Source: Bimastos eiseni
Lineage: Eukaryota > Annelida > Clitellata > Crassiclitellata > Lumbricidae
Assembly: GCA_959347315.1 (NCBI GenBank)
Contig: OY365817.1
Coordinates: 5,763,731 to 5,827,730, forward strand
Reading direction: 5' to 3'
Length of the DNA: 64,000 nt
A program made the position numbers and the translations under genes. The notes beneath the pieces are model-generated. The model ran no database searches and had not been told where the DNA came from. It worked only from the letters and a program-made list of their open reading frames with translations. Every line of letters begins with the position of its first letter. The first letter of the stretch is position 1. Positions 1 through 12,300 of this stretch are shown one piece after another.

Positions 1-243
1 CAGCGGTCGAAGCACGCAGTGAATCCTCCCTCTGGCGACCAATATGTTAGTCAGGCACAGTTTTAATGTAACTGAAGAGGAAGAGGGGAAAAGGAGATGG
101 AGGGAAGGAGGGAAGGAAGTGGCACGATGGTTGTCCTCCCTCCCTCTCTTGTGTTACTATTACTGTACATGGCCTACCAATCCTTTCACCTGTACCTTCT
201 AGGTATAAATCGACATTCCGACTCTGACTAAATATGTTGTGAC
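1..243 (+). promoter_or_regulatory. 5' flank and possible core promoter of the MCTP gene
   Basis: This stretch precedes the probable first coding exon. A TATAAA hexamer lies at 204-209, about 35-40 bases before the ATG at 244, so a start site near 235 would leave almost no 5' UTR. A two-codon upstream frame (ATG TTG TGA) lies at 234-242, out of frame with the main start. An in-frame TAA at 229-231 closes the reading frame upstream of the ATG. That TATA drives transcription is inference; the real promoter may be outside the window. Confidence 0.3.
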
Positions 244-316
244 ATGGACAGTTTAGCTGCTGCTACTGCTGCTGCTATGCGGAGATTCTTACTTAATGGC
301 TGGTGCTGTCCTCCAG
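244..316 (+). CDS. MCTP: MCTP exon 1 (probable start exon)
   Basis: ATG at 244, donor gtaaag at 317, encoding residues 1-24 and the first base of codon 25 (Ala-rich, then [14 protein letters not shown]). It ends in phase 1, which fits the acceptor at 3533-3534 exactly, and an in-frame TAA sits 15 bases upstream. The N-terminus of this family is not conserved, so similarity cannot support this exon. If it is not used, the first ATG in exon 2 (3639) would give a 786-residue protein. Confidence 0.5.
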
Positions 317-3300
317 GTAAAGATCGAATGTCATCGTTTGTTTCAATACAGAAGTTTTAATACGTTACTTATAAAATGATGTATATTGCATATGCATGTA
401 GACAATCTTACTTGATCTGTAAGAAATTGTTCTAAAACTGGGTCTGGCTTACTCTTGTTGGGCACAGTTTTACTTGTTCTGGTTCATGGTGATATTCCAC
501 TGACACGCACACACACACATGCACACACACACGCACGTGGCTCAGTAGGACAAAGCGAATCTCAAGTCACACCACACACTTTGCCATAAATTAGTTCGAA
601 AGGTGTTTTAGGTTGAAATTGTGCATATTTACAGTCTAAATTGTTTGGTCAAACATTTCCTAATCCAGCAGTTCCCAACCTTTGTTTTTGTTGTACCCCA
701 TACTAAAAAAATATTAATGTGCCTACCCAGGCCCGCAGAGAGAGGGTCAAGGGGGGCAATTGCCCAGCAGTCCGGCAATGATTGGGCCCACAATCAACTT
801 ATGAAATACAAAATACTCAAGTTTTATAAAATTGTATGATTTATTCCTTTTTTAATATAATGTTACTGACACTTAACTACAGTCAGTTCAAACACCAACC
901 GTCTGAATATTACCTTAATTCTCATTTTATTGCTGTGGAACTCTCCAATGTTCGTCTAAAAAAGAACTTTTTCTGTTAAATTAGGCATAGGCATAAAGTA
1001 AATAAGTTTAATTTCGTTTGTAACGATGGAATATAAGCACAAATCTGGAGCACATCAACGAGGAGAAAAGCCAAGTCATTTGGAAGGCAAAACTCAGTAG
1101 TCGCTCATTATTTCCGTTTGGAATTTTAAAGAAGACAAATCATAATCACTTCTATATACCTTGGTTGATTCTAAGGAATTAATCACTTCTATATACCTTG
1201 GTTGATTCTAAGGAATTAATCACTTCTATATACCTTGGTTGATTCTAAGGAATTAATCACTTCTATATACCTTGGTTGATTCTAAGGAATTAATCACTTC
1301 TATATACCTTGGTTGATTCTAAGGAATTAATCACTTCTATATACCTTGGTTGATTCTAAGGAATTAATCACTTCTATATACCTTGGTTGATTCTAAGGAA
1401 TTAATCACTTCTATATACCTTGGTTGATTCTAAGGAATTAATCACTTCTATATACCTTGGTTGATTCTAAGGAATTAATCACTTCTATATACCTTGGTTG
1501 ATTCTAAGGAATTAATCACTTCTATATACCTTGGTTGATTCTAAGGAATTAATCACTTCTATATACCTTGGTTGATTCTAAGGAATTAATCACTTCTATA
1601 TACCTTGGTTGATTCTAAGGAATTAATCACTTCTATATACCTTGGTTGATTCTAAGGAATTAATCACTTCTATATACCTTGGTTGATTCTAAGGAATTAA
1701 TCACTTCTATATACCTTGGTTGATTCTAAGGAATTAATCACTTCTATATACCTTGGTTGATTCTAAGCAGACATGAACATAACCGAATGGACGAAAATGA
1801 AGTTAGTGGTTGCATCATAATTCCAAAATGATGACAGTATGAATCATTTTGATGAAAATTCTGAAATTATGGGAACTGTAGAAAGGCCTGAGTTTAATGT
1901 TAGCGCTCTGCCTCCTGAGCCAATACATACACATACGATAGCAACTGTAGGCTATTACGAATGGTCATCCTACAACCGGACTGTTTCCATGTGATGGAAA
2001 GAGCCCTTTATTTGCAGCAACGGATTACCACTGGACCAACTAGAAGCGGCAATAGTTAGATTTTTTAAATGTAAAAAGTAAATGATATCAGGCCAGTGGA
2101 CTAAGGAAGAAATGTTTGATCATTGTGTTATACTGTCATTCAAGTTTAAACTAATACACTAAGTTAATACTATTTATATATTTTCATTTTTTCATTTTTT
2201 TGATTGTTCTGGTTTCTCTTCCTATGATGGGCCTAATGTCTGTTAAAATTTGTAAATTTAAATTCGCAATTTCAATTTTTGAAAGGGTGACATAAAAATC
2301 TTGGCCATGGGGTGGTAAGGTAAATTGCTAAATCCGCCCCTGGTTACGATAAAATACCGGCTCACGAGAAAAGCGATGGACATAAGATTTTTAAAAAATG
2401 TCCTTTGTTGCTCAATGATACATGTTGTTTAGAGGCCCGTGACTGTTCTGCACAGGGGCCCAGAATTTCTCTTGGCAGCTCTGTGTGTACCTCAACAGAA
2501 AAAACTTGTCAGACACATTCTTTGATAATTTATTTAATTAGAATAGAGTCAATAGACAATGGATTATTGTAATTAGAATATTGGCTATATTTATGTTAAT
2601 GAATTTTGCTAAATTTGTTATATTAAAGTAATTATTGTTTTACAATGTACACAAGTAACACAATAGGAGTTATTTTATTGAAAATTTTCTCCTTTTAGTT
2701 TTCTTCTTGTCGAAGAACATGAAAATAGGCTAATAGCCTCTAATTAATCAAGTCAACATGGAAGTCTCATATTTTTAATGCGAGCACGGGACTTGCTTAG
2801 ATTTGCACAATTCTGCAATGTCAGGCTTTATTAATGTCAATTTTAGACATAAGTTTCGATCTCTAATTGCTTCTATTGCAAGCGTTGCAGAGAATCCAGT
2901 TTCACAGAGATATGATGTACTGAAGGAGATCAAAACCTTCACAGCTCTATCAGAAGATTTGATGCAGTCGCCTTTCAAAACACTCTCTCACTGTCAGAAT
3001 TTGATGAATCTTAGCCAACCCAGATAGTGACAATTCTCCAGAGCCATTTTAAATGATCCCAAGGGATCATTGCTGCCTTGAGTAATAAAATAGTTACTTG
3101 ATATTGTACGTAATTCAAAATTTCACAGTCACAATGCTTAATCAACCTAATGTGAACTAATGGAATGTTTAGGCCTATACAATCTATGTATTTAAACAGA
3201 ATTTAATGCATTAACTTAATATCTTAACATCTGAAATCCTACTGGCATTCGATTTGTCCTTAACTTATGGTTAAACCCCGGTTTAACATGTTGACCGCTG

Positions 3301-6300
3301 GGGACGTGTATATACGTGTTGTGTATTGCATGTATTTACATACAAATCTTTATGGTCAATGTGTTAATACACAACTGTTATTGAGTGTAGCAGTTATGGG
3401 ATAGTTATTCTTGGAAGCAGTTGCATATATTTTGTTGATTTGCAACTTTCCTCCACTAGTCGTGATCTGCTTGATTTAGCTTCCAATTTCTTGAGTGATT
3501 TTACAGTTACTGGATGTGATTGGTTTTAATCTAGGGACGAAATCTGTGTCGTCAGATGGAGAGCAGTCGAACAGTTCCATTACGATCCTCGAGGATCTTC
3601 AGTCGTCTTCGGAAGCATCTCCTACAACTAGTCGAACTATGAAATTCTGGAGAAGTTTTAAGAAGAAGACAAAGAAATTTCGGTCGTTTAGTCGCGATCG
3701 CGTTGACAAACTGAGGTCAAGTAGCGATGCCCTGAATGCAACTCGTTGGGATTCCTCACCAACCTCTCTAGTTGACATTCGTCTGTGCAATGGACACAAG
3801 ATGGCTGCCAGTACAGATGATGACTCTGAAGTCAGACAGTCAACGCTTGACGCAAAATCCATTAAAGGTCAAATGGCGGCAGGCAATGATGATACCTTGG
3901 TGAGCATTAGTTGATACTTCATCGCTCATTTCTTATGATCCTGTTGATCCCTTAGGGAATTGCATCTTTTGCTCCTCAGTCTTTTCTTTTCTTATACTCC
4001 AGATACAACTGAAGTCCATTCAGTTCTAGTACTGTGATGGCATTGACTTATATGCAAGTAGATTGCTTATTTTAAGTCTTGTTTGTTAGAAGAAATTTAC
4101 TCACATCAGAAGTTAAAGCGAGAATAATGAATTCAGAAATAAAAGCAGCAGCCTTACAATTTGGATGCCATCCAATTCGTGTATTGTGTGGATGAAACGA
4201 GGTCTTATTAAGAGGAAACATGTAAGAATTATATGTAAGGAATACTGACAATGACACTCATGCAAAGCTGCCATTTATTTCCAGCAAAATATTTAATTGC
4301 CAGTAAAAAGATTGAATCAGAATTTATTTCAATATCACCAAACAAAAGAAGTAATAGAAGCAGATGTAGAATAATTCAGAATGTGCAGTTTTTCCATACA
4401 TGTTACAAAATAGACTAAGCAGCGTCATGAGTGACTGAACAGAGAAAGTGGCAGCACATGCCATCTAAATTAACAGATTAGACATGCAGTGAATTTACTA
4501 GAAGCAGGAACATGAATTATCAGTGGTTAGTAGACCACAGGAACCAGGCTTTAAGTGACATCACAAAGTTGAGTCACATGATAGCAGCAAAGGAGGGGTA
4601 CACATATGCTGGATCCCTGCTTTCCATCATTCTCATACAACTTAGCAGACTGAAATTCATTTTTTTTGTTTTTTGGTGAAGGAACATTTAATTATCCAGA
4701 AAGTATCAGTTCATTTGCCAAACCAATTATTTAGCTTTTAAAAAAGATATTTGCTTAAAAGTATTGAGATGGTGCACATCAGCAACCAACCTGTCTTAGC
4801 AACCTACCTTAGCAACCTGCATTAGCAACCTGCCTCTGCAACCTAACTTAGCAATGTATCTTAGCAACCATCAGCAATATTTGCCACTTGCCTTAGCAAC
4901 CCGTCACCTTAGCAACCCACCTCTAGCCCTGATCTGTCAAAGAACGTCCTGTGCACTGGCACAAGAGAAGTGACGAATTGCAATTACAGTGGTACAGCGT
5001 TGAACAGTGGTCAGTACATTGACTTATTTAGTGTGGTTTTACATCTTCAAACCTCTCAAATAAATAATTGCTGAGAAAGACACTTTCAAAACTTATGACA
5101 TGCTCTGCAACAGTGTCTGGTGGAACTTCCTATGGAAAACTACTCCCCAAGATTGTTTTCTGGCTATGTCCTTTGTTTAGTATTTGGCAGTAGCAGTCAG
5201 TCAGATGAAGTGCTAGGAAGAGTATGTCGTGCAGTTTGCCATTTTGAACTTGTGACATTGTTTGGAAAATATTAGCATAAACCTTATAATTGCAATGACT
5301 TGGTCTTCTTATAGAACATGGAAATTCATCACTTCGTTTGGGCTGTAGGTGCCATCCAGTGAAGATCAATTCGACCCCCATCTCTGACACAGTATGACAA
5401 GAAATTATGTTAGGAAGGTAGATGGATACAAGTTCCCATTTACCTTCCAGAAACAATAAAGATGTTAGGCAAACTGTTTGTAAGAATGTAGGAGTCCTAT
5501 ATACATGTCTGTCATTTCATTCTGTTTTGTTTATTGAACCCATCTGTAGTTGCAACAAGTGAAGGCTGTTGACAGTAAGCTGATGATGTTGCGATCTCTG
5601 CCTTTCTTCGCTATGGATATTGTTCTGAAAGAGGGAAAGGATCTTGTTGTTCGAGACTTGAGTGGTTAGTAGTGAAAATTACTTTTGTTAATTTGCCATT
5701 TCATATGCTGCATACATTTTTTTGGCCTTCTCTCTCTCTCTCTCTCTCTCTCTACCTGGCAACTTATTAGGCGATTTTCAAATTATGAATTGCAAAATAG
5801 CATATTTTGGTTTGACACGCTCTTAATAATGACATAATAATATACATGATTTGATCTATCAGTTGTGAATGATGTTCTGCATCATTTGACTCTGACTAAT
5901 CAGGTTCTAAATTTTATTTCTTTCCTTTGACCTAATCAGTTGGTTTGGGTAACTGATTAGGTCAAAGGGCAGAGCTTTTGATTTATGAATCCTTTGTGAG
6001 ACCAGGAGTCAAAACCATTTGCCATTTGTCGGCTCCTAATTGTTGAGATAAATCCTGAAATAGGTCAGAGGGATCAAAAGCACAGAAACTCCTTTTATGG
6101 TATATTGCTGCAAACAACTATGTCTTCTTTCAGTATCTGAAATTAAAAATGTTGAATTCAAATATTTAGTTGGAGAAAATGACTTTTGGTGCATGTGTTG
6201 CCAATATTTGCATTGCTAAATATGCATGTTTTCAGAGGTGAACAGCCTAGATTTCTTCCACCTATTTGCCATAATTTGCAAAGTAGTGACCATATTTTGA

Positions 6301-9300
6301 TGCCATGTGCTGTATTTCATACTTTATTGCCCAGCAAAATTGTGGAGAATTTGAGTAGTGGTTGCTAGGAACTTTTATGACACAAATATTCAGAAACTTT
6401 GACTTCGATTTTCTCAGTTGTCATGATTTTACTCATGAAAGAGTCAAAAGAGAATAACTCTGGTTAGAAAAAAGCTAGTTTGATTCTGTAAAAAGTATTT
6501 AGAAGCACATGCATCGTAGAATATGATTTTGTTTAAAGTGAAAAACGAAAAGTGATGGGTTTTGACCCATGGCCTCACATTTATTCTCTTTCTCTAGTTA
6601 TCCCTCCTTAACTTAGCATAATCAGCCAATTCTACGGTCTTCACACCTTCATAAACGATCTTTTCAGGCACCAGTGACCCATATGTCCGCTTTCTGATTG
6701 GAGGGAAGCAATACTACAGAAGCCGAACAGTCTTCAAGAATCTGAGTCCGAAATGGGATGAGAGGTTTAGTCTTCCAATTGAGGATCCATTTCAACCGAT
6801 TCAGGTCCAAGTCTTTGACTATGACCGTGGTCTTAATGATGATCCAATGGGTATGGCGTCTATCCATCCAACTCAACTGGACTTAAACATGTAAGAAGTA
6901 CTTTGGAGCTTTCTTCCTGTCTCATTTACTTGTTAAAGTGAGTCTGTCTAACATTTGTTGTGTCAAGTTGTACCAAATCATGCATGAGCATAAGTCAATG
7001 TCATGCTCTCATACCCTCTTTGTTTTACAGATGCTTAGGAAGTCATTCCAGTTTTCGGTTTTTCCTGTTTTCATCTGCAGTTGTTAAGTGATGATCCTCT
7101 AGATTCCACACATCTGCTGCAGTATCTCCAGGACATACATGGCAAGTGGGTCATTTCTTTGGATATATTGCAGGACGAGAACCACACCAGAGACCCCCAA
7201 ACCTCCCTCGACTGGAGGAAATCGATCGTGTTCAAGACCAACAGCATTGTTGGTCAGAAGAGCAGAAAAGGATCTGGAATGACTCAGTTAGCAGTTGATG
7301 AAGGCATGCTTCTACAGTGATGTGAATCAGGCTATGCTCACTAGTTGAGCATAGAGAGAGCTAGAAATAGATTGCAAGTGCCATATCAGGGCATTGTGTT
7401 CGAACAACTTCTTGCCTGAAGGCTACTTCAAAGGCATTGTGATTGGCCAAAGGACCAATATGCACAGGACTGGAAGTCCCCATGTTCCTTCATGTCAACA
7501 GTTTTTGGGCGATATTCAGGAACCTGAAATTTTAGATCTTTTCCAAAATAACAAGCTCATTCATCAACCTTTAGTCATGAAGCCAAATTTACGGATGACT
7601 ACTGGGTTTGTCAGCAAAATAAAAAGAATTCTGTTAGAGGTTCAAAACCATATTTTCAAATAGAAGAAAAAATTAGATTGGGCGACATATGTGTTAAAGA
7701 GAAAAGTGTGTACATGGAAATTTGACGAGTAACCATTCCTCTTATCTAGATTCCTTGTGATTGGCCCAAGCGATTCCTTGGAAAATTTCCTATAATTATC
7801 GAATTAAACAAACATATTGAAAAGTATTGGTATTGGTATTGCAATCCTTTTTAATTAGAAAGTATTGGTATTGCTACTGCAATACTTTTTCCCAGTACTG
7901 TTAACAGCCCTGCTGGTTGCGCCCATGCTGATCGACTTATAAAGCACGCAAAAGAGCCAAGTCACTAGCTTAGATTAGAGCACATCAGATAAGATAAGTG
8001 AGATTAGATGAGATTAGATAGGATTAGATAGTGATTGAACGTTAATGTTTAGCGTTTGAGGATTGAGCAGGTCAAATGTTAGTTAAACTTTATAGCTTAT
8101 TTTACATAATTTTAAAATTACAGTTGGTTGGCTAAGCGATGGATAAGTGAATGTTGTCAGTAGACCAGTTTTCATATTCGTATTTGGCCGAATAGTTGGT
8201 CCAATCATTCATATTCGTCCGAATAGTGAAATAAATCTATTCGGTACAGCCCTATCCACATCTCATAATTAAAAAAGATCTAGCTAGCATCATTCAGTGC
8301 AAATGACCATGCGTTTCCCAATAAACGTTGATGCCAAATCATTACAGAAAGATTCAATACTCAAATCATGCAACAAGAAGAATCTGAGGTTCTACAAATT
8401 AATTGGTCAAATAAATTAACTCAGCTACAATAGTTATCATAGTTGTTGCTATTGTATTATTTTTGATTGTGTATTAGAATGTTGAGATTATGGGATACAG
8501 GAAGTGTGAATTGTCATTGCAGACCAACCGATTTCAAGCTGATGTTGACTGATCGTTTGACTAAGCGAAAGAAAAGCACAGAGTACATGGGTTATCTGAT
8601 GGTCAACTGTACCCTCATTCCCAAATCACAAGTCGACAAAGAACAGGTAGCATCTCTACATGTATCTGTCAGTCTGTTTGTCTGAGTCAGTCTGTCTGTT
8701 TGTCTGTCTGTCTGTCAGTTTCTCTGTTCATCTGTTTGTCTCTCTATTAAGATATAACTGGAAATCGCCTCGGACATTCACCTCAGCCGAATATTGGACT
8801 ATTGGGAAATATTTGCCTTGGCAAATATTGCACTCGCAATTAGCTAAAAATAACTTTTTTGGTAAAATAATATTCTAACATTTTTTTTCATCAAATAAAT
8901 TTAGGATCAACAGACTTACTTATAGGTTATTGATTAATTAAATGAGAACTTAACATTCCATTCAATTTTCTTTAAAATAATTATGCTAATTTACATATTT
9001 TGATTTCTTTTGGTTGCATTCCCCAGGTGGCAACCAAATCAGTAATTTTCCCACTTGAATTGGCTCCTCCCACTTTCTGGTATACATTAGAGAGTAAAGA
9101 CGTCATTGATAACTTCATATTTCAAATTTTATAACAAGGTTTTACATGTCTTCACAAATAAAGTTATTAAATAATAAGTATATTGTTATAGCCTAGAGTG
9201 TGACAATACGCTGTATGAAGAATATTGCTATAGACTCTGCGTTGACTATAGATAGTTCTTCATAGCTGTGCATGTGGCAGGTTAGCTATGCTTTACCTAT

Positions 9301-12300
9301 GGATGGTACTCACTGCCAGTTGCTGGCCAGATTTACTGCTACTATTCCGTTCGCACCCTGATCCAGCAAATAGTTATTCCAAATACTCAGTGGAAATTGT
9401 CTGCTCGGTAATGCATCTGTTAAATCATGCAGTGATATGAATCTGAGGTGCAACAAATGTGATCATTTTTCATGAAACCAGTCAGAAGTCACATTTTATT
9501 AAATGTTTCATTTTGGTGTTTTATTGAGAAAATCCATTTTTCATCACTTTTGACATTTTTGCACTAATGATTAAACTAATCATTAATAAACATATATTGT
9601 TAATTGCTTTTGCTATAAAATAACACTAAATATTTTTAATGAATATTTATTGGAATCCACGCTAATTTCAAATTGGAAATTCTGCATTTTGATGAAATTT
9701 ATGATGATTTTCTAGGTCTATTATGTCATTTTCCCATGCTTGCACCGCTACAATAATGGTATTGCCTGCAAGCTTAGCATCTCCTCTAGCCGTCATGTGT
9801 ATCCAAAATGGACTAGCTTTTAATTTAAACCAATCATAGCTTGAGTAAGAGGTCATATGCAAAGAAATACCATTCTATGGAAAAATGATCAAATAATCCC
9901 ACAAACTTTGGAAGCGATTTTCTCAACAGAGATTGTGAACATAGTACGATTTTAAATTGACATAACTTTTCTCAGGTATAAAATATAAGTGAAACAGAAG
10001 CAGTTCTGGAAAGCTAATAAGAAGGTCTATAATGTTACATTAAAAACCCATTTTTCAAATTTGGAAATATGTGACTGATTTCGTGCTGAGCCGTCACAAA
10101 TAGTCTGCATTTGGCAAAACATTTGGTTGTTGTTTGCTTTCAAGATTAGAACAGCATGCCCTAGGTCTTCATACATTGGTCAGCATTCAATATGATACAT
10201 GGATATGTCCACAACATTTACTCTTCAGACTCATTGAACTACCTTCATTTTGGTTACTTAGCCTTTTTATGTCTCTTCTATCTTACTCTTTCACCTTGTT
10301 TAAAAAACAAAGCTATGTATATAGTAATCATTATGCATGCAGGTGAAATGGTGCATATTTACAGTATGTGTCATGTATACATGTATGAAGAATGTTTGTT
10401 CTAGTGGTTGGCTCCTTGTGGTGACTTCTCGGGTGGAGAGAAGGATTTTTCGTTTTCGTTGGTTTTCATTGATTGGAGATACTCAAACAGTGACTTCTGC
10501 CTAGCAAAAAACAAGGATGTGGAAGTTGAATAGCCTCAGTCCTTTATGTAGAAGTCCTCTTGTGCTAAATAACTAAGAGTCTGTGAGCAAGAATGGGAGG
10601 GTTTAATGTAGTTACCGTTTAAGTAGCTAACAAAAGCATTGCACACTTGGCTGTATGCCATTGGTTATTTGTTTCATTATGTGTTTAGTCAATGGTTGTG
10701 TATCTGAATGTGTCAGTCTGTCTGTGTGTTTGTCTCTGTCTGTCGTCCTATCTCAGTACGCTGGTCGAATGGTCAAATTCGTGGAGCATAGGAAGAGACA
10801 GAAGACGCAGCTGTGGACGAGCATTGTGACGATCCTGTTGATCGATGGATCCAACCTTCTATCAATGGACGACAACGGATTCTCCGATCCATACGTTAAA
10901 TTCAGACTGAGCAACGAGAGATACAAGAGTAAGGTGAAGACACAATTTGGCCAGTTGCTAATGGCAACAGTTGACCTTGCTGACATTTGTACTGCAGGTT
11001 TTCATTTATTGTAAGGTAATTAGTGAAAATGTCAGCGAGCGAGAAAGAAATATAGACTGTTAGAGGTTACTAAAATGTGTGAGAAAGTCACGCTCTGACA
11101 GGCAAAGGGAGAGCAAAAGACTCACAGACAGACAGATAAACAGACAGACAGACAGACAGATGGACAGACATACAGACAGACAGATGGACAGACATACAGA
11201 CAGACAAACAGACTGATGGACAGACAGAGATTGACATAGAGAATGTGCTAACCTGTGATTTCTTTATAAGATTTCTTTTCTGTGTTTAGTATAAGCCAAA
11301 GACACTGTCTCCAAAGTGGCTGGAACAGTTTCACTTGTATATGTATGAAGACCAGACGAGCTGCCTTGAAATTGCCGTATGGGACCATGACACTGGAGGC
11401 CGAGACGACATCATGGGCAGGTAGCAGTCCACTCCACCCAACATCACCACACCTCCTCAACTTATTTTACCGGTCATTATTGCAGTGACAGTTGCTGTTA
11501 TATCTTCTTCTAGATTCTCTACTTTCTTTTCCCCATCCACTACCTCCTACTCTTTATTTTCCTTCTACTTTTTCTCCTCCAGTTTCTCCTCCACTCCTTC
11601 TCCTCGTTTTTCTCCTCCTCTCTCTTCTCCTACTGTTCCGTTTTCTTCACCTGTTTTAGGGCATAACCGGAAATCGCCTTGGACATTTGCCTCAGCCGAA
11701 TATCCCATTTTTTTGGGACTATTCAGAAGTATTTAACCTTGGCAATTATTACACAAAAATAGTTAGAAATAATAAAAAATTAATTTAATAATTTTTTATA
11801 AACATTTAACAATCTAAAGACGAAAATTAAAAATGCACGGCCGTGTTAGTAGCTATTACAGGCACAAAAATTTTTTATTTCATTTTGTGAAATGGCAAAA
11901 TTGATGAAAGTTAAAAATTTTAAGCAAGTACCATCCGCTTCACCTGCGGATGGTACTTGCCGAGCCAGAGTTCCCACTACCATTCAGTTCGTACCCGGAT
12001 CTGTCAAATTGTGCATCCAAATACTCAGATTCGGTACTCTGTGGAAATTATCTACTCGGGTTATGCCCTATCCTCTTCGTCCTCCTCTTTCTCCTCCTAC
12101 TCTTGTATCTTATCTTTCTCCTCCTCGTCCTCCTCTACCTCCTACTCTTTGTCTTCCTACTACTCTTTCTTCTCCACTTTCTCCTCCCATCGTTCTCCTC
12201 TTCTTTCTCCTCTTCTCTCTTCTCCTCCTTGTCGTTTTTCTTCTCCTCTTATTCCTCCTTCTCCTGTATCTTCTCCTTCTCCCTGTTCTTCTCCTCTTCC

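Larger units (their letters stand above)
666..3050 (-). mobile_element. Decayed hAT transposon (ZBED5/SCAND3-like), 5'-truncated, in intron 1
   Basis: The 3' terminus is CAGCAGTTCCCAACC at 666, close to the CAGNGGTTCCCAACC ends of one hAT clade, and is followed by the GTACCCC motif usual there. The coding remnant lies at 2775-3000 on the minus strand. No opposite terminus was found, so the element seems truncated inside its coding region. A second element (728-2483) has landed in its 3' region. Confidence 0.6.
6891..8522. other. Intron 4 with two transposon ends
   Basis: It carries two right-hand transposon termini (7912 and 8254) without recognised partners, and GATTAGAT-like short repeats near 7970-8035. 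Two open stretches (7081-7320 and 7394-7663) have no family resemblance. Splicing into the first in the phase left by exon 4 meets a stop after two codons. Confidence 0.55.

Noticed and set aside
5130..5456. 108-residue minus-strand frame between exons 2 and 3
   Set aside because: No family resemblance, no promoter or splice context; kept as intron sequence.
7081..7320. Additional MCTP exon after exon 4
   Set aside because: A good acceptor precedes it, but the phase left by exon 4 gives a stop after two codons. The exon at 8523-8646 fits phase and family sequence.
7394..7663. 89-residue plus-strand frame in intron 4
   Set aside because: No recognisable motif, no splice logic, and it lies in transposon-rich sequence; likely chance.
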